NCBI GenBank assembly: GCA_003242315.1 | Contig: QGUY01000024.1 | Location: 1 to 22,691 of the forward strand | Length of the DNA stretch: 22,691 bases | DNA from: Bacteroidota bacterium | GTDB taxonomy: Bacteria > Bacteroidota > Bacteroidia > Cytophagales > Cyclobacteriaceae | Direction: 5' to 3' | Shown here: positions 8,437-15,254 of the stretch, piece after piece | Layout: every line of letters starts with the position of its first letter | How positions within the stretch are numbered: the first letter of the stretch is position 1 | Notes under the pieces: generated by a model | What the model saw: only the letters and a program-made list of their open reading frames with translations | Told to the model about the DNA's origin: nothing | Database searches by the model: none | Position numbers and translations under genes: made by a program

Positions 8437-9834
8437 ATGATGAATTGCCGCCTGCCTGGAGTTGCCTTGTTAATGATGGGCGCGCTTGCCGCAGTTGCGC
8501 AGACGTCCGCTCAAAGACGCCCGAATATCATAATTATTCTTGCCGATGATCTGGGCTTCGGTGATATCGGCGGATTCTACGGTGGCGAGGCGCCAACTCC
8601 CAACCTGAATCGCATGGGTGAGGAAGGGATGGTATTCAGCGATTTCCACAGCAACGGCCCGACGTGCTCCCCGACACGCGCTGCACTGATTACCGGACGA
8701 TACCAGCAACGGTTGGGCATCGAGCAACCCTTGCCGACCAACTGGGACGATGAAGGGATTGGAAGTAAGGACAACCGCGGTGAGATTACGATTGCTGAAT
8801 ATCTGAGTAGGGAAGGGTACACGAATGCCTTGTACGGAAAATGGCATTTGGGTAAGCATCCCTCGGCAAATCCCATCCTTCATGGGTTTCATGACTTTCG
8901 TGGGATGACGTGTGGATGTGGCGACTACTTTGCAAAGATGGATCGCAATGGCTACCGTGACTGGTGGCATAACGACAAACTGGTTTTCCAGGAAGGATAC
9001 GCGACCGACGTCATCACGAGCAATGCAGTTGAGTTCATTCAAAGGAACAAAACCAAACCCTTCTTTCTGTATGTGGCGTACAATGCCATTCATTTTCCCT
9101 GGCAGACAGCCGAGGATGATGTATTGGAAACGCGGAGCGAAGGAGGGGACTACACCGGATCCGAGCCCGGTCCCCAAAGCAAACTTGGCCCTCACAAACC
9201 TGAAGAGGTACCAGCCGTTGTGCACAAAATGATTACAAAGCTCGACGAGGGAGTGGGGCGCATACTGAATACACTGAAGGAACAAGGAATTGACGAAGAG
9301 ACGTTTGTCTTTTTTGCCTCGGACAACGGTGGCTACCTGAACTACAACAGGGGCGTTTGGCCGAAGGTGAGTTCAAACGGACCACTGCGCGGACAAAAAG
9401 GACAAGTCTATGAAGGAGGACACCGCGTACCAGCTATAGCTCGTTGGCCCGGGAAGATTAAAGCGGGAACGTTGACCTCAGCGACAGTGATGTCATTCGA
9501 TCTCTTGCCTACGATACTGGACATGCTCAACGTAACTCCTCCGGATGCAAATTCGCCCTACGTATTGGATGGAGTAAGTATCTTGCCGCTTCTGCTGAAG
9601 AATCAACCACCGAGCCCGCGTGTGTTGTACTGGCGCACGCCTGCCCAAAAGGCAGCGCGTGATGGAAACTGGAAGCTCGTTACCACCCGCGCGGGTGAAT
9701 CTCCAGAATTGTTTGATTTGGCGTCAGATCCCGGCGAGACAACGAATCTCGCTGCGAAGCATCCGGAGAAGGTCCAAATGTTGTTGTCGGCGCTGAACAA
9801 GTGGGAGCAAAGCGTGGATCGCAAACGCCGGTGA
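8437..9834 (+). CDS. Exported formylglycine-dependent sulfatase (arylsulfatase A family, S1)
   Basis: The 465-residue product removes sulfate esters, probably from the imported or surface-bound substrate. The signal peptide covers residues 1 to about 25 (ending QTSA). The family signature follows: PNIIIILADDLG with metal ligands D37 and D38, the maturation motif CSPTR at 77-81 with C77 as the residue converted to formylglycine, GKWHLGKH near 138-145, and FASDNGG with D296 and N297. Length and motif order are complete, so the enzyme should be active if matured. Being a Cys-type sulfatase it needs a formylglycine-generating enzyme or anaerobic maturase, and none is encoded in the window. It sits 55 bases after the PHP gene and 87 before the propeller gene, in the same direction. 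Two adjacent ATG codons (8437, 8440) are possible starts. Confidence 0.93.
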   Translation: MMNCRLPGVALLMMGALAAVAQTSAQRRPNIIIILADDLGFGDIGGFYGGEAPTPNLNRMGEEGMVFSDFHSNGPTCSPTRAALITGRYQQRLGIEQPLPTNWDDEGIGSKDNRGEITIAEYLSREGYTNALYGKWHLGKHPSANPILHGFHDFRGMTCGCGDYFAKMDRNGYRDWWHNDKLVFQEGYATDVITSNAVEFIQRNKTKPFFLYVAYNAIHFPWQTAEDDVLETRSEGGDYTGSEPGPQSKLGPHKPEEVPAVVHKMITKLDEGVGRILNTLKEQGIDEETFVFFASDNGGYLNYNRGVWPKVSSNGPLRGQKGQVYEGGHRVPAIARWPGKIKAGTLTSATVMSFDLLPTILDMLNVTPPDANSPYVLDGVSILPLLLKNQPPSPRVLYWRTPAQKAARDGNWKLVTTRAGESPELFDLASDPGETTNLAAKHPEKVQMLLSALNKWEQSVDRKRR

Positions 9835-9875
9835 GTGGGTATGGTGGAGAATGGTAATATCGTACACATTAAGGC

Positions 9876-9893
9876 AAGAATGGTATAATTCTT
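9876..9893 (+). repeat. Small inverted repeat between the sulfatase and propeller genes
   Basis: AAGAAT (9876-9881) and ATTCTT (9888-9893) form a 6-bp AT-rich stem with a 6-base loop, about 29 bases before the downstream ATG. It could be an mRNA processing or attenuation element, but it is short and no T-tract follows. Confidence 0.25.
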
Positions 9894-9921
9894 AGGCGTC
9901 TGTTTTGGATTATTTTACGTC

Positions 9922-11097
9922 ATGAGGAAACCTGCTATGAGAAGTAACATCCTAGTGATTGTGGTAGTGGCGATGGCGGCGTTCGGCTGCTCGTCAAAGA
10001 AAGCCAGCGAAGTGAAGAAGTCGGACACGCCACCGCCCAATGACATTACCGGAAGGTTCTATATTCCGCCGTTGGCGAAACCCGGTGAGGGTGCGTACCT
10101 CAAAGGGGAACTTATCTATCCACTTGACGATAAGCCAACGCCACAGTGCCATGCATCAACAATTGTTGAAACGCCATCGGGACTGGTTGTGGCATTTTTC
10201 GCCGGCACACACGAGAGAAATCCTGATGTGGGAATCCGGGTCACACGTTTGGTTGACGGGAAATGGACGAGGCCGGTGGAAGTGGCAAACGGGGTAGAGT
10301 CGCCATCTGTGCGTTATCCCACATGGAATCCAGTGCTGTTCTTGCCGGAGTCAGGTCCGTTAATGCTGTTTTACAAAGTGGGTCCCGACCCGAGGTCGTG
10401 GTGGGGCATGGTGATGACTTCAGATGACGACGGCAAAACCTGGTCGAAGCCCGTGAAGTTGGGGAAGGATGATAAGATTGGTCATTTGCTTGGTCCGATC
10501 AAAAACAAACCAGTACAGTTGGAGGACGGCACGATCATTTGTCCATCAAGCACCGAGGAACGACTGGACGATGGTGAGCTTCGGTGGAGAGTGCACTTTG
10601 AGATCACCCGCGACCTGGGCAAGACCTGGGAAGTTGTCGGGCCGATCAATGATGGGATTACCTTTGACGCGATCCAACCAAGCATTTTGTTTTATCCGGG
10701 AGGACGCATGCAGGCGTTGTGTCGTACGCGCGAAGATGTAGTAGCTCAGGCATGGTCGAACGATCAGGGACGCACGTGGAGTGAAATGACAGCAACCATG
10801 CTTCCCAATCCTAATTCCGGAACGGACGCGGTTACGCTGCAAGACGGAAGACAGTTGTTGGTTTACAACCACACGACGAAGGAAGGTGACGAACCTAAAG
10901 ATCGTAACATGTTGAATGTCGCTCTTTCCGATGATGGAGAGAACTGGACTCCGGTAATGACACTCGAAAACGAACCCATTCAGGCCGGCTACTCGTATCC
11001 TGCGGTCATACAAACATCCGATGGGTTAGTGCATATCACCTATACGTATGCTCGCGAATCGATCAAATACGTAGTGCTGGATCCGGAGAAGTTGTAA
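9922..11097 (+). CDS. Sialidase-like BNR-repeat propeller lipoprotein (BNR_2 type), copy 1
   Basis: This 391-residue lipoprotein has a signal peptide ending AAFGC (C23). A second ATG at 9937 has AGGA 8 bases upstream and gives an equally good 18-residue signal, so it may be the true start. The mature part is a six- or seven-bladed beta-propeller with four Asp-box-like repeats: SDDDGKTW (167-174), TRDLGKTW (229-236), SNDQGRTW (279-286) and SDDGENW (336-342). Shared family landmarks are QCHASTIV, GTHERNPDVGI and TWNPVLF. Such proteins are usually labelled exo-alpha-sialidase, but I see no RIP (Arg-Ile-Pro) motif near the N-terminus, so sialidase activity is doubtful; other propeller glycosidases or lyases fit equally. 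It is the last gene of the Sus operon. A homologue is encoded at 17701-18777. Confidence 0.85.
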   Translation: MRKPAMRSNILVIVVVAMAAFGCSSKKASEVKKSDTPPPNDITGRFYIPPLAKPGEGAYLKGELIYPLDDKPTPQCHASTIVETPSGLVVAFFAGTHERNPDVGIRVTRLVDGKWTRPVEVANGVESPSVRYPTWNPVLFLPESGPLMLFYKVGPDPRSWWGMVMTSDDDGKTWSKPVKLGKDDKIGHLLGPIKNKPVQLEDGTIICPSSTEERLDDGELRWRVHFEITRDLGKTWEVVGPINDGITFDAIQPSILFYPGGRMQALCRTREDVVAQAWSNDQGRTWSEMTATMLPNPNSGTDAVTLQDGRQLLVYNHTTKEGDEPKDRNMLNVALSDDGENWTPVMTLENEPIQAGYSYPAVIQTSDGLVHITYTYARESIKYVVLDPEKL

Positions 11098-11125
11098 CAT
11101 CCTGTATTTAGATTCAGTCGTACAC

Positions 11126-11144
11126 TTCAAAAGTTGAAATCAAC
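11126..11144. terminator. Possible weak bidirectional hairpin between convergent genes
   Basis: Overlapping short palindromes (TTCAA-AAG-TTGAA at 11126-11138 and GTTGA-AA-TCAAC at 11133-11144) lie between the stop codons of the propeller gene and rsgA. The stems are only 5 bp and AT-rich. The position suits a shared terminator but the structure is weak. Confidence 0.2.
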
Positions 11145-11145
11145 C

Positions 11146-11184
11146 CACGTAAACACGTAAGCACGTAAACACGTAAACACGTTA
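11146..11184. repeat. Tandem 8-bp repeat CACGTAAA, about 4.5 copies
   Basis: Four full units occur at 11146-11153, 11154-11161 (CACGTAAG variant), 11162-11169 and 11170-11177, followed by a partial CACGTTA that includes the complement of the rsgA stop codon (11182-11184). This is a short minisatellite in the intergenic gap of two convergent genes. Copy number may vary between strains by slippage. Confidence 0.9.
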
Positions 11185-12090
11185 CTTCTTCCTGTCTTCC
11201 CCGGTCACCATACTCACATAACTCTCATACCTGCTCGGCGCGATCTCGCCGGCTTGCACGGCGGCACGAATGGCGCAGCTGGGTTCGTGGAGGTGGATGC
11301 AACGGGGACCAAAGCGACAGTCGAGGCGACGCTCACGCATCTCCGGGAAGTAGTCGGAGAGTTCCTCCTGAGTCATGTCGACAAGTCCCCATTCCCGGAT
11401 ACCAGGTGTGTCGATAATACGGGTACCCGGACCGACCTCGAACATCTCGGCAAAGGTCGTTGTGTGAGTACCCTTCCCGGTAAAAGTTGAGACGTCGCCA
11501 GTCTTCTGCCGGACGTGGGGGGCAATGCGGTTCAACAGGGTCGACTTCCCTACACCCGAGTGCCCGGTAAACAACGTGACTTTCCCCTGAAGTTCGGAAG
11601 TAACAGGCGTGATGTTGTCATGAAGCGCGGAAATCGAAAGACACTTGATGCCAATCGGGGTATACATCTTCATGGCTTCGTTCAGCTTCCCGCGTCCTTC
11701 GTCATCCAGCATATCCGACTTGTTGAAGACAATAATTTGAGGAATGCGAAATGCTTCCGCGGATACGCAGACCCGATCAATGAAGCCCAGCGAGGTACGC
11801 GGAAACGCGAGCGTGGCAATGATCATTACCTGGTCAATGTTCGCGGCGAGGACGCTGGAATGCCCTACCTTCTTTATCGATGCGCGCAAGATGTGGTTAT
11901 CACGCGGAAGGATGGCAGTGATCATCCTATCCCGCTCGTCAAACTCCACGCGATCGCCAACCGCTACAGGGTTCGTCTCCTTAATACCCTCAAGACGAAT
12001 TTTTCCCCGGATGCGACACTCGTAGTCCTTTCCGTCCTCACCACGGACATCATACCAGGATCCCGTCGATCGCATCACAATTCCTTTCAT
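11182..12090 (-). CDS. rsgA: Ribosome small-subunit-dependent GTPase A
   Basis: RsgA is a circularly permuted GTPase that helps the final maturation of the 30S ribosomal subunit in the cytoplasm. The 302-residue protein has an N-terminal OB-fold (to about residue 70), then GTPase motifs in permuted order: NKSD (123-126), SA (154-155), the P-loop GHSGVGKST (176-184) and DTPG (227-230). The C-terminal zinc-binding motif C-x5-C-x-H-x5-C is intact (C258, C264, H266, C272). All features and the length are normal. Its ATG overlaps the stop of waaA by 4 bp (ATGA on the minus strand), so the two are translationally coupled, waaA first. The stop codon lies in the last unit of the CACGTAAA repeat. It is a housekeeping gene, unrelated to the neighbouring sugar genes. 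Confidence 0.97.
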   Translation of the reverse strand: MKGIVMRSTGSWYDVRGEDGKDYECRIRGKIRLEGIKETNPVAVGDRVEFDERDRMITAILPRDNHILRASIKKVGHSSVLAANIDQVMIIATLAFPRTSLGFIDRVCVSAEAFRIPQIIVFNKSDMLDDEGRGKLNEAMKMYTPIGIKCLSISALHDNITPVTSELQGKVTLFTGHSGVGKSTLLNRIAPHVRQKTGDVSTFTGKGTHTTTFAEMFEVGPGTRIIDTPGIREWGLVDMTQEELSDYFPEMRERRLDCRFGPRCIHLHEPSCAIRAAVQAGEIAPSRYESYVSMVTGEDRKK

Positions 12091-13340
12091 TCGCCTTTTA
12101 GTATGGTATCCAAATACTGCATGATGGTCTTCGTCGCACCCAGATTCTCACGAACGTAATCCTCGCACACTTTGTTTGCCTTTTGATAATTTTCCTCTGC
12201 ACGAAGCGCTTCATAGCGTTCCAACAATTCCCGGTAGTCAGCCACGGCAAAAGCCCCCCCGCGACGTATCAACTCCACGGCCTCGTTAAATTTCTTGTAG
12301 TTCCGATTCCCAAAGAATACCGGTACACCATAGCACGCCGCCTCCAGTATGTTGTGTAACCCGTCTCCGTACGCGCCACCCACGAAAGCATATTCGCCGT
12401 AGCGATACAATCGCGACAACATCCCAATATTGTCGATGATCAAAACGCGTGACGATTCGAGGTCTGCACGCGATGCTTGGGAATATCGTACCGCGGGTAC
12501 TTCCAGCGCGTCGATGATACGCTGGATAAAGCTCTCACTGATTTCGTGTGGCGCGATAATGAATTTCAAATCGCCCGATCCTGCCTTGTTGTTTATAAAA
12601 GGTGTCAGTACCTGCATGTCGTCCGGCCAGCAACTGCCCACCACCATGGTCTTCGACAATCCTTTGAATGCGCGTGCGATGGGTATCTCCTCAGCACGGC
12701 TCACAATCTCAAATACCCGATCGAATCGAGTGTCGCCAGCCCGTGTGCATTGTGTGATACCAATGCTTTTAAGGAGCTTTATCGATTCTTCGTTTTGCAC
12801 AAACAAATGCGTGAACCGATGAAGTATGCGCCGGTAAAAACCTCCATGAGATTTGAAGAAAATTTGATCGGGACGAAAGATCGCCGACACGGATACCAGC
12901 GGGACACGCTGTCGTTCCAGTTCCGCGATGTGATAGTGCCAGAACTCATACTTAACGAACACCGCCAGCACCGGCTTCACCAGGGAAACGAAGCGTCGGG
13001 CGTTGGAGCGCGTATCCAGGGGCATGTAAGAAATTATGTCCGCTTTATCATATTCCTTCTGCATCTCATATCCGGAAGGGGAGAAGAAGGTTAACAGGAT
13101 GAGGTGATCCGGATACGCGTCACGTATATATGCAATCAAAGGCCGGCCTTGTTCAAATTCCCCCAGGGAAGCGCAATGAAACCAAATCAGCGGCTTTCCA
13201 CGGCCTTCCAGTGCTTTCGACAACCGTTGCAACAACCCCTTGCGACCCGCAACAAACAACCGCGCCTTTGGATTAAAAAGGGTAAGCAGGCGGGAAAGGA
13301 TGTCGTAGGTCAGGATAAAGCAATCGTAAAGAAACCTCAT
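12087..13340 (-). CDS. waaA: 3-deoxy-D-manno-octulosonic acid (Kdo) transferase
   Basis: WaaA (KdtA) transfers Kdo from CMP-Kdo to lipid A precursor at the inner face of the cytoplasmic membrane. The 417-residue protein shows the family's N-terminal membrane-associated helix (residues ~3-22), the CASLGEFEQGRPL segment with the probable catalytic base E61, the GDTRFDRV motif near residue 205-215, and the donor-site region VGGAYGDGLHNILEAACYG near 320-340, in a GT-B fold. Length is typical. It heads a two-gene minus-strand operon with rsgA (4-bp overlap) and is divergent from the gene at 13428, with an 87-bp gap. The presence of this gene confirms a Gram-negative envelope with Kdo-containing lipopolysaccharide. 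Confidence 0.96.
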   Translation of the reverse strand: MRFLYDCFILTYDILSRLLTLFNPKARLFVAGRKGLLQRLSKALEGRGKPLIWFHCASLGEFEQGRPLIAYIRDAYPDHLILLTFFSPSGYEMQKEYDKADIISYMPLDTRSNARRFVSLVKPVLAVFVKYEFWHYHIAELERQRVPLVSVSAIFRPDQIFFKSHGGFYRRILHRFTHLFVQNEESIKLLKSIGITQCTRAGDTRFDRVFEIVSRAEEIPIARAFKGLSKTMVVGSCWPDDMQVLTPFINNKAGSGDLKFIIAPHEISESFIQRIIDALEVPAVRYSQASRADLESSRVLIIDNIGMLSRLYRYGEYAFVGGAYGDGLHNILEAACYGVPVFFGNRNYKKFNEAVELIRRGGAFAVADYRELLERYEALRAEENYQKANKVCEDYVRENLGATKTIMQYLDTILKGE

Positions 13341-13427
13341 GTAAGAACGTAAATCGCTTTAAAGGTACACAAGGTTTCAATTACCTACTCTATGGCGTAA
13401 ATTGCACCAACCAACCGTTATTCCAAT
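13341..13427. promoter_or_regulatory. Divergent intergenic region between waaA and the DUF6588-like gene
   Basis: This 87-bp gap must hold start signals for both genes. On the minus strand TACCTTTA (13360-13367) matches 7 of 8 positions of TAnnTTTG and would give waaA a very short leader. No equally good element is visible for the plus-strand gene. No clear -33 TTG is present at the right distance for either. Confidence 0.25.
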
Positions 13428-14534
13428 ATGAAATTTTTTTACCTGCGCCTTCTGCCCACCCTGTTGATCACTGCCGCCTTAGCCCACGATACCTTGGCAC
13501 AGGCTAACCAGTTTGCCAAGTTTCTTCAGGCCGGTACTGCTGATGCGAGCAAGTTGACAAGCGCTTTCCTTAACCCGGTTATGGAAGGCTTCACATACGG
13601 CGTTAACGGTGGATGGTATCATACCGCGCGTGCGCACGACCGCCTCGGTTTTGATGTTTCCATCACAGCGACGGGTGTGTTTTTTCCTTCTTCATCACTC
13701 ACGTTCCGGCCAGCTGATCTCGATCTTGACAACACGGTGCTGGTTGGGGGTAACGGCTATGTGCCTACCATGATAGGTGCGAAAACGGAGACTACCTACG
13801 AGAGTACGATCAATACACCCGGCGGTCCTGAAACCATAACTTTCTCCGGAGCGCAGGGTATGAACTTTGCCGACCGCTGGCTCGTAAAGGGAATGACCGT
13901 GCCCATGTTCCAGGCTGCTGTCGGTATCGGGAAAAAGACAGACGCTAAGCTGCGGTTCATCCCCACTATTGGACTCGGATCTGTTACCCGCGCTGGTCTC
14001 GTAGGTTTGGGTTTTCAACACGACATCAAGCAACATATTAGCGCCTGGCGTGACAAACCTTTCGACCTCTCCCTGCTCGCCGGTTATACACGCGTAGCCG
14101 GTGAGATACGCACAAGCATCACTGAACTTCCGCGCCCGGAAGGGGATACGAAACCGCAAGAGACAACATTCAAGGTTCACTCGTTCCTGGTACAAGCCCT
14201 CATCTCAAAGCAATATCGCATAATCGGCCTTTACGGCGGGATCGGCTTCAATACATCCAGATCGCTCGCCGACGTGATGGGCTCTTACATAATTTTTGGT
14301 CAGGGAACCGTTAACGAAGTCGTTCTCACAGATCCCCTCAGCCTCAAGTTTCGCGAAAACAGCGTTCGGATCACCGCTGGCGGCAGCCTCAATTTTGGGC
14401 ACTTCACCTTCTACGGCGACTACTCCTACCAGGGCCGCAGCGGCGTAACCCTCGGCGCCGCATATCGCTTTGAGCGGGAGACGAACGGGGGCGTGAATGA
14501 AAAGGAGGTGAAGGTCAGGAAGAGGGATAAGTAA
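13428..14534 (+). CDS. Outer-membrane beta-barrel-like protein, probably DUF6588 family
   Basis: The 368-residue product has a signal peptide (residues 1 to about 25, ending DTLAQA) and a body of alternating polar and hydrophobic strands ending GAAYRFE, as expected for an outer-membrane beta-barrel. A basic, polar C-terminal tail (about 15 residues, ending KVRKRDK) follows the last strand, which is unusual because barrels normally end at an aromatic residue. The N-terminal part (FAKFLQAGTADASKLTSAFLNPVMEGF, then GGWYHTARAHDRLGFDVSI) resembles what I recall of DUF6588 proteins in Bacteroidota; this family name is from memory. Function is unknown. It stands alone: divergent from waaA and followed by 231 bp with two hairpins before the phosphatase gene. 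Confidence 0.7.
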   Translation: MKFFYLRLLPTLLITAALAHDTLAQANQFAKFLQAGTADASKLTSAFLNPVMEGFTYGVNGGWYHTARAHDRLGFDVSITATGVFFPSSSLTFRPADLDLDNTVLVGGNGYVPTMIGAKTETTYESTINTPGGPETITFSGAQGMNFADRWLVKGMTVPMFQAAVGIGKKTDAKLRFIPTIGLGSVTRAGLVGLGFQHDIKQHISAWRDKPFDLSLLAGYTRVAGEIRTSITELPRPEGDTKPQETTFKVHSFLVQALISKQYRIIGLYGGIGFNTSRSLADVMGSYIIFGQGTVNEVVLTDPLSLKFRENSVRITAGGSLNFGHFTFYGDYSYQGRSGVTLGAAYRFERETNGGVNEKEVKVRKRDK

Positions 14535-14546
14535 GACCCTATCATC

Positions 14547-14570
14547 CTGGGCGCCACCATTGGACGCCAG
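14547..14570 (+). terminator. Possible hairpin after the DUF6588-like gene
   Basis: CTGG-G-CG (14547-14553) can pair with CGCCAG (14565-14570) with one bulged G, and CCA/TGG within the loop can extend the stem. It begins 13 bases after the stop at 14534. No T-run follows, so termination is uncertain; it may act as a 3'-end stabiliser. Confidence 0.3.
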
Positions 14571-14599
14571 ACAACTTCAACATATCAACACTTAAAAAA

Positions 14600-14632
14600 G
14601 AAAGCCCACCGGCGGGAACCGGTGGGACTTTC
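14600..14632 (-). terminator. Strong intrinsic-terminator-like hairpin, best in the minus orientation
   Basis: A 13-bp stem with one bulged A pairs GAAAGCCCACCGG (14600-14612) with CCGGTGGGACTTTC (14619-14632) around a 6-base loop. Read on the minus strand the hairpin is followed by CTTTCTTTTTTAAG, a good T-tract; on the plus strand it is followed by CAAACC. It may work in both directions but looks best for minus-strand transcription. The nearest minus-strand gene upstream of it is the histidine kinase ending at 15251. Confidence 0.65.
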
Positions 14633-14707
14633 CAAACCAAAAGGCGGTTAAAGTGTGCTATGCACTTCTATATAAGGTTACAAGGCCGGAAGTAACCCCC
14701 GCATTCT

Positions 14708-14715
14708 TATTTTTG
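14708..14715 (+). promoter_or_regulatory. Candidate -7 element for the phosphatase gene
   Basis: TATTTTTG is an exact match to TAnnTTTG and lies 50 bases before the ATG at 14766. No TTG is seen 19-21 bases upstream. Transcription would start near 14719-14722, immediately at an inverted repeat (14720-14745). Confidence 0.35.
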
Positions 14716-14719
14716 CGGT

Positions 14720-14745
14720 GAAATCGGCCGATCGGTCGGAATTTC
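14720..14745 (+). repeat. Inverted repeat just upstream of the phosphatase gene
   Basis: GAAAT (14720-14724) and ATTTC (14741-14745) flank a GC-rich core containing the 8-bp palindrome CCGATCGG (14728-14735). It ends 20 bases before the ATG. It may be an operator for a dimeric regulator or a hairpin at the 5' end of the mRNA. Confidence 0.4.
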
Positions 14746-14765
14746 TTTCAACTTATTGACAATCA

Positions 14766-15254
14766 ATGACAAAAGTGATGTTTGTCTGCCTGGGGAACAT
14801 TTGCAGGTCGCCCCTGGCGGAAGCCATCTTTAAGCATAAGGTGAAGAATAGGGGCCTGGACGACGTCCTGTGGGCGGATTCCGCCGGAACGTCGGATTAC
14901 CACATCGGGGAGCCGCCCGATTCCCGGACGGTGCGCAACGCGCTGAAAAACGGCGTCACGGTCGACCATCGGGGCCAGCAACTCACCGTCAAACACCTTG
15001 ATGAGTACGACTACATATTTGCAATGGATTCTCAAAACCACGCATCCATTCAGCGCCTTGTAAACGGCAGGCGAATCCGCGCAAAGATCGACCTCATCAG
15101 GTCATTTGATCCGCTGAGTCCGGGAGGTGAAGTGCCCGACCCTTACTATGGTGGTGAGCGTGGATTTCAGGAAGTATTCGAAATGCTGGACCGTTCGATC
15201 GAAAAACTGATTGATTACCTCGTCGAAGAGAATGGCATTAGAACGGGAACCTAA
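14766..15254 (+). CDS. Low-molecular-weight protein tyrosine phosphatase
   Basis: This 162-residue cytoplasmic enzyme hydrolyses phosphotyrosine through a cysteine-phosphate intermediate. The P-loop CLGNICRS is at residues 8-15 (nucleophile C8, R14) and the general acid aspartate lies in DPYY (D125). Length and motif order are normal for the family. In bacteria such enzymes often reverse tyrosine phosphorylation of exopolysaccharide kinases or handle small aryl phosphates, but no tyrosine kinase is present here, so the target is unknown. It is transcribed alone; its TAA overlaps the TAG of the convergent histidine kinase gene by sharing bases 15251-15254, so there is no space for a terminator between them. 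Confidence 0.95.
   Translation: MTKVMFVCLGNICRSPLAEAIFKHKVKNRGLDDVLWADSAGTSDYHIGEPPDSRTVRNALKNGVTVDHRGQQLTVKHLDEYDYIFAMDSQNHASIQRLVNGRRIRAKIDLIRSFDPLSPGGEVPDPYYGGERGFQEVFEMLDRSIEKLIDYLVEENGIRTGT

Noticed and set aside
8470..9285. Minus-strand open frame of 271 codons inside the sulfatase gene
   Set aside because: Antisense to conserved sulfatase motifs; its translation shows no domain or signal that would support a gene.
9922..11097. Calling the propeller a GH33 sialidase (nanH)
   Set aside because: Asp boxes alone define the fold, not the activity, and the N-terminal RIP motif was not found.
11146..11184. CRISPR-like array
   Set aside because: Units are 8 bp and directly adjacent without spacers, so this is a tandem repeat.
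11515..12159. Plus-strand open frame of 214 codons over rsgA
   Set aside because: Antisense to intact GTPase motifs of rsgA and running into waaA; no independent support.
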